Of a DNA stretch of 64,000 nucleotides, positions 52,801 to 60,957 are shown in pieces. Positions within the stretch are counted from its first letter, which is position 1. Each line of letters begins with the position of its first letter. The notes under the pieces were generated by a model that was not told the origin of the DNA, did no database searches, and worked only from the letters and a program-made list of their open reading frames with translations. Origin of the DNA: Limnephilus marmoratus (taxonomy: Eukaryota > Arthropoda > Insecta > Trichoptera > Limnephilidae); NCBI GenBank assembly GCA_917880885.1, contig OU862917.1:52374727-52438726 (forward strand), in the 5' to 3' direction. Made by a program: the position numbers and the translations under genes.

Positions 52801-55800
52801 AGACTTCATGTTTCGTTTGTTCACTCTTCCTCGGGTTTTAGACTCGTATTCCTCTCCGCATCTTTTTGCTAAAGTTCTTTTATTAAATTTGCCTCTTTTT
52901 CTTTTTCTTGAAATTGGTTCGTTTGCATTTTCGATTTCAATATCAAAGCTATACGTTTTTTTCCTTCAACAAACAACAACATTATAAGTAATCTGACGAA
53001 AAATATTAAAGCTATGTTGTAGTTAGTTTAAGTTACTACCTAAATAATCAATGCACAATAACCATTAAAATTAAAAAAAAAAAAAACTAACTTTCTACTA
53101 CAACACATAAATACTTGTCACACTTTTAATCATAAACACGTAAACACCTCAGCACAGATTCTCCTAGTGAGGTGTTTACGAAACATACAACATTATCCAT
53201 CCACAGTTTCACCTTCTCAAACCTACCTTACACCCAACATAATAAAATTGCAAAATATATTATGTAAAAATGTTAATAATTAGGTACCTAAATGCTGTAA
53301 TATATAGAAAAAAAAATAAACAAGGGTCGATTTTGAGCTTAGTAAGCCGTAAAATATCTTGCATAATGATACGAAAGAATAAAATAAACCGGCATATCTC
53401 CAAAAACATCACATGAAACTTTGTTTTGATACAATTGAAACAGAATTATTGAAACATATTTCGGTTTTAATTAACATTTTGCTTTATTCGCCGGGAGAAA
53501 ATTTACCCGGAAACCGACATTTTGGCATATATGCCGGTTTGTTTTAGTTATGTTAAGTGATTATGTTAAGTGCAAACCGGATTATCTGCCAATAAGTCAA
53601 ATCTGGGCAATAATAAAAATGTACTATTGTGAGATAATTCAGTTTTACTTACATGATGGACGTCTTTCCTCCTTAAAGTTTTTGAAGCGACTGGCGTATT
53701 GCGCAATAGATCTGTCTTCTGATAAACATAATGGTTATTCCCGCATAAATGCATACCGACCCAACGCCATCTGATGGATTTTTATTCAACTTTACGATAT
53801 GCCGGTTCGACATAAAAATAGACGGGAAAAAAAGAAATTTTTTGACACCAAAAACTCAAAAGCTCAATTTTTGCAGATATGCCGGTTTGATTTCACAGCG
53901 ACGATATGTGTAAATGTATATGTGTGTAATTTAATGTATATATATATATATATATGTACCCGCCTCGGAACAGACTTAGTCTAGTGAGGCGGGCTACTAA
54001 CTTGTTTGTATATGATTATTGTTACAATAAACGCCCAGGTTGCCGGCATTAAAAAAAAAAAAAAAAAATTAATAACTTAATTTATGTTTTTTTGTAAATT
54101 GTACCATCTTACCAGATGTGTTTACATATTAATAAAAATGATATTACACTAGCTGGCATGCGTTGCTAAAAAAAGAAATTGTTTCACCCTGCGTGTCCTT
54201 TCCCATTCGTCCCGTTCCCTTTCCGTCTCCCCTTCCCCTCCCGCATCCCCTTCTCCTCTCGCATTCCCACTCCGATTCCTACACCTTCCCTCTCCCATTC
54301 ATGATTCAGACGGTAGCCGATAGTTTCACCTCTTCCTCACACTTGATAAATGCTGGCGTCCCGCAGGGATCGGTCCTGTCTCTGACTTTGTTTTTGTTGC
54401 ACATCAACGATCTTTTGTCATGTGCACCAATTCATTGTTACCCGGATGACAGTACAGTCCACGATAGCTTTTTGTTTGACAAGCCCCCAAAAGGCACACA
54501 AAAGGCTCGGAGGGCTTTGAAGCAAAGAATGGACGGTTACCTCGAGAGTGTTTTCTCTTGGAGTAAAAATAATCTCGTTGAATTTAATGTTTCAAAGACC
54601 CAATCTTGTCTGATTACGTCTAAAAGGGATCGAAATGATAATCTAGTCTCCTTCAACAGAAGCAATCTTCCGAATAGGCCCTCCATTGATATGCTTGGTG
54701 TAACCCTAAGTGACCAGCTCAGATATAGGGGCTCCATCGAAGCCAGAGTTAAGTTAGCCTCTCAAAAACTGGGCGTACTGTACAGGGCCCGCAGATACTT
54801 TAAATAGTACACAACTGCTAACCCTGTACAAATCACAAGTGCGCCCCACAGTTGAATTTGGCAGCCACCTCTGGTCTGAAGCTCCAAAATACCTGAAAAA
54901 TACCCTCGTCTCTGCAGAAACGGGCGGTTCGTTTGATAGATTGTACATAGTCGGGAAAAACGCCAAACGAGTGCCCAAAATTTGTACGCGGTTGACATTT
55001 GTCACATGAGAACAGGTCGCTTCTTCAACTCGTTCTTGTATTCAACAGCTCGGCTGTGGAATGATTTGCCGGCCTCTGTGTTTCCTCCTTCCTACAACAT
55101 GGGTCTCTTCAAAACCAATGTTCATTCCTTCCTCTCCTCAAAAAGACCCTCCACACAGCATCCCAGATGACATAGGCCCTGAGGGACATTATTTTCCTCA
55201 AGGCCTCCTGTGTGGAGTTAGTGTAAAAAAAAAAAAATGCAACTTCAACACCCCCTTTGAAAGTCATTAAAAGTTAAGAATTTATTTTGAAAAATAGCCC
55301 ATTACCTAACCTAACTTAACCTATTTAAACTTTTTTTTCAATCACTTTTAGTGACTTTTCAAAAGAGGTGTTGAAGTTGCATGATTCTGAGTTATCCGTT
55401 CACCATATTTTCATCTTTGCAATAGAATCCAACAACTGAAATATTTCTGAACACATCCGAAAACTAAAAACTGTTTTTGAAAGGAGATGAAATACGCTTT
55501 CTGTAGTGTATATAAAAGCTTCCTGTCTTGTCACACAGATAGCAGGTATAAAAGCTTTCCATAAAATCCGCAAGATGTCGGCAGGATTGGTTTCCCAGCA
55601 AGATCACCAGAGGGCCGAGGCCAGCTGTTCCCACAAGACAGTGGCCACCAGATCAATTATAGCCAGTTCCTAGTTAGGTTGACTAATCGTAGTCATTACT
55701 TTGTAATTCGTGTAATATTAATAAATATCAGATTGTCCAAAGAACTCTATTCTTCAAGTGAAATCCGCTCCTTCCAAGAAGTGCTAGAGATACCTGTTTG

Positions 55801-58800
55801 TGAGGACACAACTTTCAAATTTTATTAATAGAAATAAATGACGGGTTGAAAACCATACTGGTATAAGCAACAAATCAGAACAAAAGAGAAAATGACATTT
55901 TTGTGTTTTATTTTGTAACACACTACATACAGTGTCAGTTAACCCAACCTATAATAGATAGCGTTGCGATTTTTTCTCGTTCATACCCTTTTGGCACAAC
56001 AAAAAATACCACTTTTACTATAACTTCTCGCATTTAACTCATTGTTTTCTAATTTTTGTCACTTGTACCGGTATGGTTTTCAACCCGTCAAATATACAAT
56101 TTTTGAAAATAGATTTGGATAAATTTGACTGGCAGTTGCGTGGTCATTACGTAAGTGTGAACTCACCGGCTGTAGAATAGTTCTCATCCAGTCTGTCGGT
56201 CCTAAGCAGCTCGAGGGCTGCATCCAGCGGGCGCTCCTGTGCCGCCAGCTCGGGCAGGGCCCCCGCCGCTCTCAGCAGTCCCGCCGCGGTACCCTGCTGC
56301 AGCCCCGCACTGTACTGCTGCAGCACACTCTGCAAACAAACAAACAGAGTTGTAGACCCTCTCAGTTAACCCACCCGTCCCGGGGATGTACAGACAGATA
56401 GATGAACTCACCAGTAGCATGTGCAGCTGGAAGTGCATCCGACAGCGGAAGCTGAACTGAGTGGCCGAGTGACTCTTTACTACAGTGTCTCTGTCTATGA
56501 TGTTCACAGCCGGGAACCTGTAACAAACACACGCACATAAAACATTCACTAAGTGCCGATTATATTATCAAATTAGATTGATTCATTAGTGTCATTCTTA
56601 GAATGACAACACGTTTATGCAGTTCGCAACAGACTGGCTTTTATTACAAATAAAAGGTTTAACATTCTTGTTAGTAGATGGCGTTAGTAGACATACATTT
56701 TAATTTTGATATGGATATTAACAGTCATGTATCATAATCACTGGAGGTTATCCACCACTTACCTGCCCTGGTATAAGTAGCAGATGGTAACTCCTTCAAG
56801 GCTCTCCAAAGACTAATTTTTTTGAATGAATGAATCTACATTTTAAGTTTGAACAAATGTAGACCTCCAGTGTCCCTGCATATGGTGTTAGGAAGCAGTA
56901 TGCAAGTGCTTACATAATATTAAAAATGCGAATAATATAAAGTAAGTGAGGGATGAAGTAATTAAAAAAGAAAACAGATAAACATAAAAGGCGGATGCTC
57001 GCAGGGTAACGGCATCTTGCGTATGTTGCAAGCATCTGCATGTATCATAATTCATCTATGATCAGTTCTAGCATTGTTTGAGTTGTCTATGTTATATTCG
57101 GGTCACATGGGTTACGACTTGTGCCGACGATAGCTGAGGACGGATAAGCAGAGTCATTATTTTGCGAGATTGAGAGCTCTTCAGACCAAAACAAGCTTAC
57201 CAGTTATTAGGATGTGTCCTCTTAAACTATACACTTGTAAAGTATGAAATAACAATAAACAATCACTGTGATTCTCAAAGAACTTTTAAGTCTTTCAATC
57301 TATGAACCCCAAACTGAACCCCAAATTCCTACCCACACCTAAAACCCTTTTCCTTCCCAGAACTCTCCTCTCCTTCCTTTCCTTAAAAAAACCCTCCACG
57401 CAGCATCCCCAAAGATGACATAGGCCCTGAGCAAAATTATTTTCCTCAGGGCCTCCTGTGTGGAGCTCATGTAAAAAAAAAAAAAAAAATAAAGAATAGT
57501 ACTGAAGATGCTGGCCCAGAATTAACCTTTTTACGACAATTTCGTTTAAGAATTTGCAATACCCGTGGATGGGCAGATTTTTCGCGATTTATAAATCGCA
57601 TTTTAATTGAATATAGTGTCATTTAAAAAATATTGAAAGAAGTAGATGTAATCTAAACAGTTCAAAGATAACAAATCATATCCAACAATCAAACATTTCA
57701 TTCTGTAAACAATTAAAATAAAGTATGCTTCGTGTATAAATGACACTCGTCTTTTAGGCATGCGATCGGTTGGCATGTATATGTCGTAGGCTGCCTAGCT
57801 ACATCGTGAAGTGCCTAGCGGCAGATCGTGAAGTGCCTGAGGCGCATCATGATCTGCCTGATTGACCTGCGACATATACATGATGCTCGTCTCAAATAGA
57901 CATAATATCTCTCTGCAGAGAACTACAGAGAAACTTTACAATAATTAGTTTGTAGTTGTTGTTGTGAGCTCACTTCTCGCGCAGTTGTCCCAGAAGGATG
58001 TCGGCCTTGCACACCATGCGGGGTATGAGCAGCAGCAGTAGGATGGCATCGTGGTCGGCCCCGCGCGCCATCAGATGGTCGGGCATGTAGCTCTTCAGCA
58101 GCGCTGCGTGCTCCAGCGCCTGGCGCAGCTGCAGGGCTCGTAGCTGCAGGTCCACGGCGCGCGTCTTGGCTTGACGCACGCCAAACACCTCCAGCTGCTG
58201 CTGTTGCTCCGCTACTGGAGCGCTGACGGTGTCCTTGTCGTTGAGCTTGTCGCGGTACTGCTGGCTCTGCTCGTTGAGGCGCTGCACCAGCTCCCGGAAT
58301 TTGGTGATGGTCTGCTCCCGGTCCAGCATTGTCTCCAGGGCTGCCTCGCGCTCCCTCACGGCCTACAGAGGGCAGAGGAGGGCGTTAGCGAGGTTAACAA
58401 TACATTTTTGTCCTACGCACTGCGAGAAATTTCAGAGACACCCAGAATCTCAGAATACTATACAATGCTATGGTTAGGAGTAGGCTCGAGAGTGGATCGG
58501 TGGTTTGGATACCGCATTAAGTAAAGTATTACCTCATGTTGGAGAAGGTTCAAAAGAAAATTCGAGGGAGTACGGCTACTACCCGTCGTGGGCATGCTTG
58601 GTATGAACCATCTACGGATCAGAAGGGATATGCTCATTGTAACACATTTCTTCAGACTGATTCGTGGATGGTTCGAAAACTCCACTATCATGGAAGCATT
58701 ACTTTCTATGTTCCCGATAGTTATCTCCGTCACCGACAGCATTTTATATATAGATATATTTAACATCAATGAAGCACAATTTAGACGGCAAGCTTTGTTG

Positions 58801-59242
58801 CTGTTAATTTAAATCCGCTTATCTAATCTTAAATATTTTCTCTCTTTTAAGAAAGCTTTGAAATGTTAATTTTGTAATGTTTTTAAAATGAATAAATTGA
58901 ATTGAACAGGGGGTGCCGACTAACACCGAATGACAATGTGGGAACTGACCTCTCTGGTGGCTGCATGGGCCATGTCCAGCTCTTCGCGCAGATCCTGCTC
59001 CAACTCGTGGTTGGACTCCACCAGCTGCTCGTGCACCTCTTGCAGGGCCTCCAGTTCTGAAACCTCTTCCTTTAGCTGTGCCACCTGCAAACACATTGTA
59101 CCCACCGCATGTTATCATGTTATCAATGATACTACTACAACTCAAAGACACATTTAAGGTTCAGTCTTACCTCATCTTCCAGAGCCATTTTCCTCTCGCC
59201 GAGCTGCTCCACCATCTCTTCGGCTCCCAGTGCAGCATCCAC
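43563..59242 (-). CDS. DCTN1: Dynactin subunit 1 (p150/Glued), C-terminal ~855 residues, 13 exons
   Basis: Minus-strand join 59242-59171, 59084-58950, 58362-57974, 56517-56412, 56329-56167, 50071-49973, 49657-49374, 47842-47540, 45687-45565, 45437-45298, 45215-44840, 44734-44615, 43820-43563. Phases agree at every junction. p150 is the dynein-binding arm of dynactin, needed for microtubule cargo transport. Order: end of coiled coil 1 (LGAEEMVEQLGERKMALEDE, VAQLKEEVSELEAL), an RQAKTRAVDLQLRAL helix and LLKSYMPDHL, then the intercoil domain (GADHDAILLLLLIPRMVCKA through RKLWAAASD), coiled coil 2 (LVKKQLEETKSLTLKLENKE; KEKEFEETMDHLQQDIDSLE), which contacts Arp1, and the C-terminus ending NAGANLHMAAA. 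The N-terminal CAP-Gly and basic domains lie past the right edge. Exons are GC-rich and free of stops, so the gene looks intact. Introns total over 13 kb and hold most mobile elements here. Confidence 0.95.
44120..44560 (-). mobile_element. SINE-like element of the 2.9-kb family
   Basis: Minus-strand layout from AGGCGGGTACGGGTACCGTC to the degenerate hairpin tail (GGAGGCACATAGGAAAATAA on +). Located in the last DCTN1 intron, in the gene's own orientation. Confidence 0.6.
44615..44734 (-). CDS. DCTN1: DCTN1 exon 12 of those in view
   Basis: 40 codons: DWTMFLAKSGVCKFPENLGD, YEKVLAEHKEAQKTHRKQLM. Acceptor AATTTCAG, donor ATG|GTGGGT, phase 0 both sides. Confidence 0.9.
44840..45215 (-). CDS. DCTN1: DCTN1 exon 11 of those in view (coiled coil 2)
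   Basis: Encodes KEKEFEETMDHLQQDIDSLE, LERGALRDKLKLYGKKERPS, a Gly/Ala/Glu-rich linker, and LQQLRDKFAKFQF. Phase requires acceptor AAG at 45218-45216, in TTATGTTCGGAAG, which is a weak site with little pyrimidine tract. The frame continuation (LKR|KEKEFEET) strongly supports it. Confidence 0.85.
45298..45437 (-). CDS. DCTN1: DCTN1 exon 10 of those in view
   Basis: SKQDEMSEMQIRKELAEKKL, SSAARDQELQVEKLNRKLED, AHNQLKR: coiled-coil heptads. Acceptor GAAACAG, donor AG|GTACTC; phase 0 in, 2 out. Confidence 0.9.
45565..45687 (-). CDS. DCTN1: DCTN1 exon 9 of those in view
   Basis: TVSPILQRAELVKKQLEETK, SLTLKLENKEADLRELKKIL, K: start of coiled coil 2, matching the KLEDRETVIKELKK region of vertebrates. 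Donor AAG|GTAATG. Confidence 0.92.
45948..46475 (-). mobile_element. Lepidopteran-type CTACTAATATT...GCTAGT repeat, antisense copy
   Basis: Begins ACTAGCTGATCCGGCGAAC, contains a C-rich block (46075-46210) and AAAATTTCATCAAAATTGG, and ends TTATATATTAGATATAT. Intronic in DCTN1. Confidence 0.65.
46518..46712. repeat. Inverted pair of hammerhead-like family C repeats
   Basis: The minus-strand copy (46612-46518) has the full core CTGATGA, GGACA...TGTCC, GAAAC, GTTGGCTAAAG and flank GGTAGCGCAACACGGCATAA. The plus-strand copy (46622-46712) lacks CTGATGA but keeps the rest. Arms of about 75-90 bp meet at CTACCGG. Intronic in DCTN1. Confidence 0.7.
46848..47285. repeat. 62-bp tandem repeat, 7 copies
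   Basis: Unit: CTTTACAGGATGTCTGTATT, ATTTTTGTCCCATTTTACTA, TTTTTGAACAATAATTTATTG. Successive CTTTACAGG starts at 46876, 46938, 47000, 47062 and onward give 62 bp. A single copy is at about 1066-1100, inside the 976-1508 element, and the same flank (GTTAGGTTAGGTTGGGTTAG) follows here. Confidence 0.92.
47443..47516 (+). repeat. LINE 3' tail with (ATT)n end, next to a splice donor
   Basis: GCACCCTTGAGGTGATTTTT then (ATT)n, same family as 1230-1308 and 62240-62320. It ends about 24 bp from the DCTN1 exon 8 donor at 47539. Confidence 0.65.
47540..47842 (-). CDS. DCTN1: DCTN1 exon 8 of those in view (intercoil domain)
   Basis: 101 codons: WWERVGVPLGRAAWRAGGCC, SRLPPANLRKLWAAASD, LLSVKVSLQLLMAEVASLAQ, YTQQQEYQIHGTLKQDTK. 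Very GC-rich. Acceptor GTTGCAG, donor AAG|GTAGGC. Confidence 0.9.
48414..49134. repeat. Interspersed repeat interrupted by a GCTAGT-family insertion
   Basis: The left part (48417-48495) and right part (about 48971-49134) match the continuous copy at 3977-4215. The insertion (about 48496-48970) begins TAGCTGGTTCCCGGCATGCG, includes a C-rich block, and ends in TATAGATA-type repeats. Confidence 0.75.
49136..49305. mobile_element. Miniature inverted-repeat element with G-runs
   Basis: GGGAACGTACCCATACTACG at the left and its counterpart ACGTAGTTTGGGTACGTTCC at the right. The interior has two poly-G runs, the second of about 24 G. TAT occurs at both flanks. Intronic in DCTN1. Confidence 0.75.
49374..49657 (-). 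CDS. DCTN1: DCTN1 exon 7 of those in view (intercoil domain)
   Basis: (E)AGSQAATSPQAAGWARPGE, SWCSAISAALEGLACDGAVL, LLQPGEECQELQQLEELVSA, LLQQLKTIRRRLPVD. The KTIRRRLP box matches KKIRRRMPG of vertebrate p150. Phase 1 in, 0 out. Confidence 0.92.
49973..50071 (-). CDS. DCTN1: DCTN1 exon 6 of those in view
   Basis: (D)LEKSYAVLFTMQPALLGPP, PPDPHTPDGHKII; corresponds to the YYQHLYSIHLAEQP region. Phase 1 in, 1 out. Acceptor GGTTGCAG, donor AG|GTCAGT. Confidence 0.88.
50443..51003. mobile_element. Possible piggyBac-like remnant
   Basis: The right end reads GACGGGTCTAGGG followed by TTAA (51004-51007), a piggyBac-type terminus. GTCGCGTGGGGTC (50445-50457) pairs with GACCCCACGCGAC (50981-50993). 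The expected TTAA/CCCTAG at the left is missing, so the left end is truncated or diverged. An inner hairpin spans about 50740-50810. Confidence 0.4.
51388..53908 (-). mobile_element. DNA transposon with long inverted ends, subterminal repeats and an uncharacterised protein
   Basis: Ends are inverted over about 38 bp: CGTCGCTGTGAAATCAAACC plus GGCATATCTGCAAAA at the left (from about 51394), and the reverse complement at the right (to about 53904). ATAT flanks both. The motif AACCGGCATATCT or close variants recurs at about 51410, 53390, 53530, 53575, 53800 and 53880 in both orientations, as transposase-binding subterminal repeats do. The coding remnant is at 51787-52967. It lies in the 6-kb DCTN1 intron between exons 5 and 6. 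Confidence 0.75.
51787..52967 (-). pseudogene. Transposon-associated protein, internally deleted, two in-frame stops
   Basis: One reading frame runs the whole length with stops at 52569-52567 and 52185-52183. In order: nuclear-localisation-like RKRKRGKFNKR, a cysteine motif SPCHNCKLKCTEKI, RGKHGKDRKLDEGL, IPRIPSHYCRSQSSREYIDG, KDQCDVC, then directly GKPYLVHELSHEDFFDIKTL, FHYKTSYGS and IPTIYSEFYKKK. I recall multicopy insect proteins with this N- and C-terminal layout, mostly annotated as uncharacterised. In those a central ~200-residue block, probably catalytic, lies between KDQCDxC and the VHE motif; it is missing here. An AG acceptor near 52968 suggests an upstream exon. Confidence 0.7.
53936..54068 (+). 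repeat. LINE 3' end with poly-A
   Basis: After an (AT)n run comes GCCTCGGAACAGACTTAGTC/TAGTGAGGCGGG, a hairpin, then CGCCCAGGTTGCCGGCATT and about 20 A. The same cassette is at about 20145-20245. Confidence 0.6.
54149..54300 (-). repeat. GCTAGT-family repeat fragment, C-rich
   Basis: ACTAGCTGGCATGCGTTGCT followed by CCTTTCCCATTCGTCCCG and a C/T-rich block, as at 48493-48740. Joined directly to a CR1 fragment at about 54301. Confidence 0.6.
54301..55232 (+). mobile_element. CR1-like non-LTR retrotransposon, 5'-truncated
   Basis: Reverse transcriptase fragment with GVPQGSVLSLTLFLLHINDL and a catalytic-box region CYPDD (normally xADD, so a key alanine is altered), RMDGYLESVFSWSKNNLVEF, IDMLGVTLSDQL and KLASQKLGVLYRARRYF. 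The frame stops at 54807 and continues broken. It ends in the 3' hairpin CCTGAGGGACATTATTTTCC and an A-rich tail. Clearly inactive. Confidence 0.82.
55238..55386. mobile_element. Small inverted-repeat element at the CR1 tail
   Basis: Arms ATGCAACTTCAACACC...TTTGAAAGTCA and GACTTTTCAAAAGAGGTGTT plus GAAGTTGCAT. The interior contains CCTAACCTAAC. Related to 33893-34065. Confidence 0.65.
55502..55811 (+). mobile_element. Solo LTR of an LTR retrotransposon
   Basis: 310 bp beginning TGTAGTGTATATAAAAGCTT (with a TATA box), containing AATAAATATCA as poly-A signal, and flanked by the 5-bp duplication CTTTC (55497-55501, 55812-55816). The uninterrupted paralogue at 8290-8340 has a single CTTTC, which proves the insertion. 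No internal region or second LTR, so it arose by LTR-LTR recombination. The 3' terminus (ACACAA) is not the usual CA. Confidence 0.8.
55840..56089. mobile_element. 250-bp inverted-repeat element with AAAT duplication
   Basis: Ends GACGGGTTGAAAACCATAC are inverted at both sides; the 4-bp direct repeat AAAT lies at 55836-55839 and 56090-56093. The paralogous empty site at about 8325-8330 reads CAAATATA. Non-coding. A 4-bp TSD fits several superfamilies (for example Chapaev, Sola, Ginger); I cannot choose. Confidence 0.82.
56167..56329 (-). CDS. DCTN1: DCTN1 exon 5 of those in view
   Basis: SVLQQYSAGLQQGTAAGLLR, AAGALPELAAQERPLDAALE, LLRTDRLDENYSTA; matches ...[20 protein letters not shown] of vertebrates. 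Phase 0 in, 1 out. Confidence 0.92.
56412..56517 (-). CDS. DCTN1: DCTN1 exon 4 of those in view
   Basis: (K)FPAVNIIDRDTVVKSHSAT, QFSFRCRMHFQLHMLL. Acceptor GTTACAG, donor CTG|GTGAGT; phase 2 in, 0 out. Confidence 0.88.
57295..57488 (+). mobile_element. SINE-like/CR1-tail element, sense copy
   Basis: CTACCCACACCTAAAACCC, CTCCTCTCCTTCCTTTCC, then the hairpin GGCCCTGAGC...CTCAGGGCC and an A-run. Antisense to DCTN1, in the intron between exons 3 and 4. A hairpin with CATGTATATGTCG arms lies further on at about 57773-57893. Confidence 0.6.
57974..58362 (-). CDS. DCTN1: DCTN1 exon 3 of those in view
   Basis: AVREREAALETMLDREQTIT, KFRELVQRLNEQSQQYRDKL, FGVRQAKTRAVDLQLRALQL, LLKSYMPDHLMARGADHDAI, LLLLLIPRMVCKADILL. 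Contains the diagnostic (S/F)MPD...GGDHD and LLLMPR(L/M)xCKA signature of p150. Phase 0 in, 2 out. Confidence 0.95.
58525..58905 (+). mobile_element. LINE polyprotein C-terminal fragment
   Basis: Frame pieces YYPSWACLGMNHLRIRRDML, IVTHFFRLIRGWFENSTIME and PDSYLRHRQH correspond to the jockey/CR1-type C-terminus. It ends in a TTGAATTGAA-type tail. Antisense to DCTN1, in the intron between exons 2 and 3. Confidence 0.65.
58950..59084 (-). CDS. DCTN1: DCTN1 exon 2 of those in view
   Basis: VAQLKEEVSELEALQEVHEQ, LVESNHELEQDLREELDMAH, AATRE: coiled coil 1. 45 codons, phase 0 both sides. Confidence 0.92.
59171..59242 (-). CDS. DCTN1: DCTN1 exon 1 of those in view
   Basis: 24 codons: VDAALGAEEMVEQLGERKMA, LEDE, matching LGAEEMVEML of vertebrate p150. 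Acceptor GGCAG at 59243; at least one more exon must lie upstream, but none is seen before 64000. Confidence 0.9.
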
Positions 59243-59950
59243 CTGCCATCAAATATTATTATTAGTATTATCGGGAATTAACAATGCTTGTACATCATAT
59301 AAGCAAGCTGTACTCACTACAATATTTCAGTTGACAGGACTTGTAATAACGATGGGCCCAAGCTACAGAGTATGACTAGATACCCGAGATCAATATTATA
59401 TATTAAGCATTGCATATGCATGTACATGTGTGGTTTTAGTAACAACAAAGCGCAGTGAACATGCAGCCAGGCAATATGTAGCCATTACCTGTGCTTCCTA
59501 CACGCTACATCATTACACAACACTGAAATTATTCTACAAGCATTTTGGTTGAAAAGGGGAAGGGCAAAGCAGAAACATAAATCTACCAATGGCACCCAAT
59601 ATGAATGTTATGTTTGTGGATTGCCAGATTACCCTGTCGGTGATTTTGCAATGAGATTAGTGTAATGCGTGACAAAGCATAAAAGGAAAAATGATAAGAA
59701 GTGTGTTTCTTGCGTTGATTAGTCATTGTGCTTTATTTTATCCTTGTACAAAGTGGATTTTAAAGATCGGAAAACAAATCTAGGAGATGCTGCGTACAAA
59801 AATGTATATAGTCCAGTAATAATAAAATGGAACATTACTAGCATTTTTCAGATGTATGTTTAGTTGCGAACCTGTAAAATATGCATTTTATGCTAAATAT
59901 ATAAATAATTGAGCAATAAATCATACAATTTTATCAAAAAATACCCATTT
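59243..59950 (-). other. DCTN1 intron; nothing recognised
   Basis: AT-rich with no recognisable exon or bounded element. Confidence 0.4.
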
Positions 59951-59954
59951 TTAA

Positions 59955-59988
59955 ACGACTTCGAAAAGGAGGAGGTTCTCAATTCGAC

Positions 59989-60027
<39 letters not shown>

Positions 60028-60410
60028 GTTACCTCAGAACTTTCGACTGGGTGAACCGATATTGATGATTCTTTTTTTATTTGAAAGCTGGTGCTTTCCG
60101 TGTGGTCCCATTTTAATTTGGTCCAGTTCTGACAATGGCATCCATGATAAAATCATATAAGTCTTAAATTTGCATCAAGTATGTGCGCGACAAATGGACG
60201 AATAACTCAATATCACGCCAACCGATTTCGATGATTCTTTTTTTATTGGAAAGGATGTACTTCAAGGGTAGTTTGATGAGAGTTTGGTTAGGTTCTGATT
60301 ATGGGATCCACGACAAAGTAACGGAACTCTCCAATTCTGAAGAACAAATTTACGATACTAGGCCGAATCTTAATCGAATTAGTTAGTGTACTTCAGATTC
60401 ACTAAAAATA
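59955..60410 (+). repeat. Lepidopteran-type GGAGGAGGTTCTCAATTCG repeat
   Basis: CGACTTCGAAAAGGAGGAGG, a T-run, CTCAGAACTTTCGACTGGGT, and two GAT(A/T)GATTC-type echoes (CCGATTTCGATGATTCTTTT). I recall this repeat as widespread in Lepidoptera; its nature is unclear. Confidence 0.65.
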
Positions 60411-60418
60411 AAAAAAAA

Positions 60419-60774
60419 ATAAACAAAAATTTTAACAAAACAAAAAAACGACTTCAAAAAATGCACTAAAAAGTAAAAAAATAATTTCGTATTCTTCTAC
60501 AACTTTATAATCAACTTACCTTTTCTACTCATAAATATGTAGGTACGATTGTTATTTTTGGAGTCGGTGTCAACCAAGGTACCCGCGGCCCGGCGTGTTC
60601 ACTTGACAGCTCCTCTCCCGCCGACACCGACTCCAAAAATAACAATCGTACGTACATATTGATGAGTAGAAAAGGTAAGTTGATTATAAAGTTGTAGAAG
60701 AATACGAAATTATTTTTTTACTTTTTAGTGCATTTTTTGAAGTCGTTTTTTTGTTTTGTTAAAATTTTTGTTTA
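60419..60774. repeat. 152-bp near-perfect palindrome with GC-rich spacer
   Basis: Arm 60419-60571 pairs with 60623-60774: AAACGACTTCAAAAAATGCA ... GGAGTCGGTGTC. The 51-bp spacer is GC-rich (GTACCCGCGGCCCGGCGTGT). Few mismatches, so young or gene-converted. Confidence 0.9.
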
Positions 60775-60957
60775 TTTATTCAATGAATTTCAAATTCATT
60801 TTTAGGAATGTATCAAAGCCAACAGAAATTTCCAAAGCTGGTTTTGCAATTCCAAGACTTATAATATGTATATGGAATAAGGGACATATAGGCAAATCTA
60901 TTCCTCTTCATCGGAAAAGACCCATGTAACAGAAATTCAATCAGATTCGACTCTTAA

